From Rhizobium leguminosarum bv. trifolii WSM1325 (GTDB lineage Bacteria; Pseudomonadota; Alphaproteobacteria; Rhizobiales; Rhizobiaceae): a stretch of DNA of 64,000 nt. Positions within the stretch are counted from its first letter, which is position 1; each line of letters opens with the position of its first letter. A model generated the notes under the pieces. The model saw only the letters and a list, made by a program, of their open reading frames with translations, was not told the DNA's origin and made no database searches. The stretch lies in assembly GCA_000023185.1 (NCBI GenBank), contig CP001623.1, forward strand, positions 558,001 to 622,000, given 5' to 3'. Of the stretch, positions 63,077-64,000 are shown piece after piece. The translations under genes and the position numbers were made by a program.

Positions 63077-63918
63077 GCTATGTAGACCTTGCACCATCGG
63101 CTCGTGAGTTACAGGATGTGCGCTACCTGTTCACCGACATCGACGATACCCTGACCACCGAAGGCAAGCTTCTGCCGCAAACCTACGAAGCTCTCTGGGA
63201 TCTCAGCCGGGCGGGAATTGCCGTCGTGCCGGTCACGGGCGGCTCAGCCGGATGGTGCGAACATATCGTCCGCGCCTGGCCTGTGGCTGCCGTCATCGGC
63301 GAAAGCGGCGCATATTGCGTCACCCGTCAGGACGGCGAAGTGGTGTTCGACTATTGGGAGGATGGCGCCCTACAGGGTGAGCGCCAGCGCCAGCACCTGC
63401 AGACGATCAAAGAGCTGATCTCGCAAAATAGCCGGACGTTCAGAATTGCCCACGACCAGGTCTTCCGGCTGGCGGATGTCGCAATCGACATTCACGGTCA
63501 GGAACCGTATGAGGTCGAAGATCTGGCATCCAGCATTAGAGCCATGGGCGGAACGGTCGCGATCAGCTCCATCCACATCAACACGTGGATCGGCGATTAC
63601 AATAAGCGCTCGATGAGCGAGCGCGTTTTAACCGAGATGTTCGGTATCGATCCCGATCAAACAGCCGCCGTGACCGCCTTCGTCGGTGACTCTCGAAACG
63701 ATGCACCGATGTTTGGCTTTATCCGCAACTCTTTCGGGGTCAACAACATCATCCCGGTTCTTTCACAATTGCAATACGCGCCGAAATGGGTCTCCTCGCA
63801 GCCCGCCGGGCTTGGCTTTGCCGATATTGCCCAAACGATCTTGGACGCGGCTGGCGCAGGTTCTGAGACGTCTCGTCAGCTTTTGACCGAGCCGGCGGTC
63901 ATGCCTGCCAGGAAGTAG
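63073..63918 (+). CDS. HAD-superfamily phosphatase (Cof/MPGP type)
   Basis: Cytoplasmic phosphatase, 281 residues. Motif 1 FTDIDDTLTTEGKL has the two catalytic Asp; motif 2 VPVTGGSAGWC; motif 3/4 AFVGDSRNDAPMFGF with the metal-binding Asp pair. The central cap of about 120 residues is of the C2 type used by sugar-phosphate and mannosyl-3-phosphoglycerate phosphatases. In this operon a role in dephosphorylating a glycerol or polyol phosphate is plausible. Its last 43 bp overlap a convergent permease gene on the other strand. Confidence 0.88.
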   Translation: MSYVDLAPSARELQDVRYLFTDIDDTLTTEGKLLPQTYEALWDLSRAGIAVVPVTGGSAGWCEHIVRAWPVAAVIGESGAYCVTRQDGEVVFDYWEDGALQGERQRQHLQTIKELISQNSRTFRIAHDQVFRLADVAIDIHGQEPYEVEDLASSIRAMGGTVAISSIHINTWIGDYNKRSMSERVLTEMFGIDPDQTAAVTAFVGDSRNDAPMFGFIRNSFGVNNIIPVLSQLQYAPKWVSSQPAGLGFADIAQTILDAAGAGSETSRQLLTEPAVMPARK

Positions 63919-64000
63919 CGTTGAGCAACCAGATAAAGGACCAGGAGGGGAAGGGAACCGAGCACGCTCATCGCCATCATCTCGTTCCATTCGAAGGCGT
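63876..64000 (-). CDS. Sugar ABC permease (MalG type), C-terminal fragment at window edge
   Basis: Minus strand, frame open from the right edge to TGA at 63876-63878. The 40 whole codons end MAMSVLGSLPLLVLYLVAQR then YFLAGMTAGSVKS. The ending QRYFLAGMTAGSVK is the hallmark of MalG/UgpE-type permeases, with the last transmembrane helix before it. The gene continues outside the window. Its 3' end overlaps the HAD phosphatase gene on the plus strand by 43 bp, with no room for a terminator between. Confidence 0.8.
   Translation of the reverse strand, partial: AFEWNEMMAMSVLGSLPLLVLYLVAQRYFLAGMTAGSVKS

Overview
The window looks like part of a plasmid or chromid of a Rhizobium-type alphaproteobacterium. 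The evidence is a complete repABC replication/partition cassette (45.7-49.4 kb) with a counter-transcribed RNA candidate between repB and repC, very high G+C coding sequence, many sugar and sugar-acid ABC importers, FixJ-type regulators, an orfA-pit phosphate pair, and several copies of the short mosaic repeats usual between rhizobial genes. No tRNA, rRNA, insertion sequence, CRISPR array or integrase was recognised.

Layout. 1-10.1 kb (+): a polyol or sugar-alcohol operon with an RbsA/RbsC-type importer (ATPase cut by the left edge), SorC-family regulator, aldo/keto reductase, GlpD-like FAD dehydrogenase, DhnA-type class I aldolase, FGGY kinase and GMC oxidoreductase. 10.4-17.0 kb: a cold-shock protein, two poorly known envelope proteins, a chemotaxis receptor, a GFA-type zinc protein and an alpha/beta hydrolase. 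17.1-34.5 kb: two divergent operons that together look like an oxidative uronate/aldarate pathway. The minus arm has a FadR-type regulator, uronate dehydrogenase, SMP-30 lactonase, DapA-family dehydratase/aldolase and a five-gene Dpp-type importer. The plus arm has a second Dpp-type importer with a fused double ATPase and two enolase-superfamily dehydratases. 34.7-36.8 kb (-): two flavin reductases and a NolR-like ArsR regulator. 37.0-42.4 kb (-): a MASE1/five-PAS histidine kinase with three response regulators. 42.7-45.5 kb: an NmrA-like protein, a small possible gene and a secreted-protein gene split by one in-frame stop.

45.8-49.4 kb: repA, repB, antisense RNA, repC. 49.5-55.2 kb (+): a DapA-family aldolase, GntR regulator, Tat-exported sugar-binding protein, two permeases and a PfkB kinase, but no ATPase. 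55.4-57.0 kb (-): pit and orfA, with a near-consensus PHO box just upstream. 57.3-63.9 kb (+): ugpBAEC, a glycerophosphodiester phosphodiesterase, a DeoR/GlpR-type regulator and a HAD phosphatase, preceded by a perfect 18-bp GlpR-like palindrome. At the right edge lies the C-terminus of another sugar ABC permease on the minus strand.

The genes form self-contained uptake, catabolism and regulator modules. I see no defence system, secretion system or clearly new machine. The most informative points are the near-complete uronate pathway, the PHO box and GlpR-like palindrome between orfA-pit and ugp, the multi-PAS phosphorelay cluster, the nonsense-split gene beside repA and the ATPase-less importer. 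Function calls rest on motifs and context read by eye; no database search was run.
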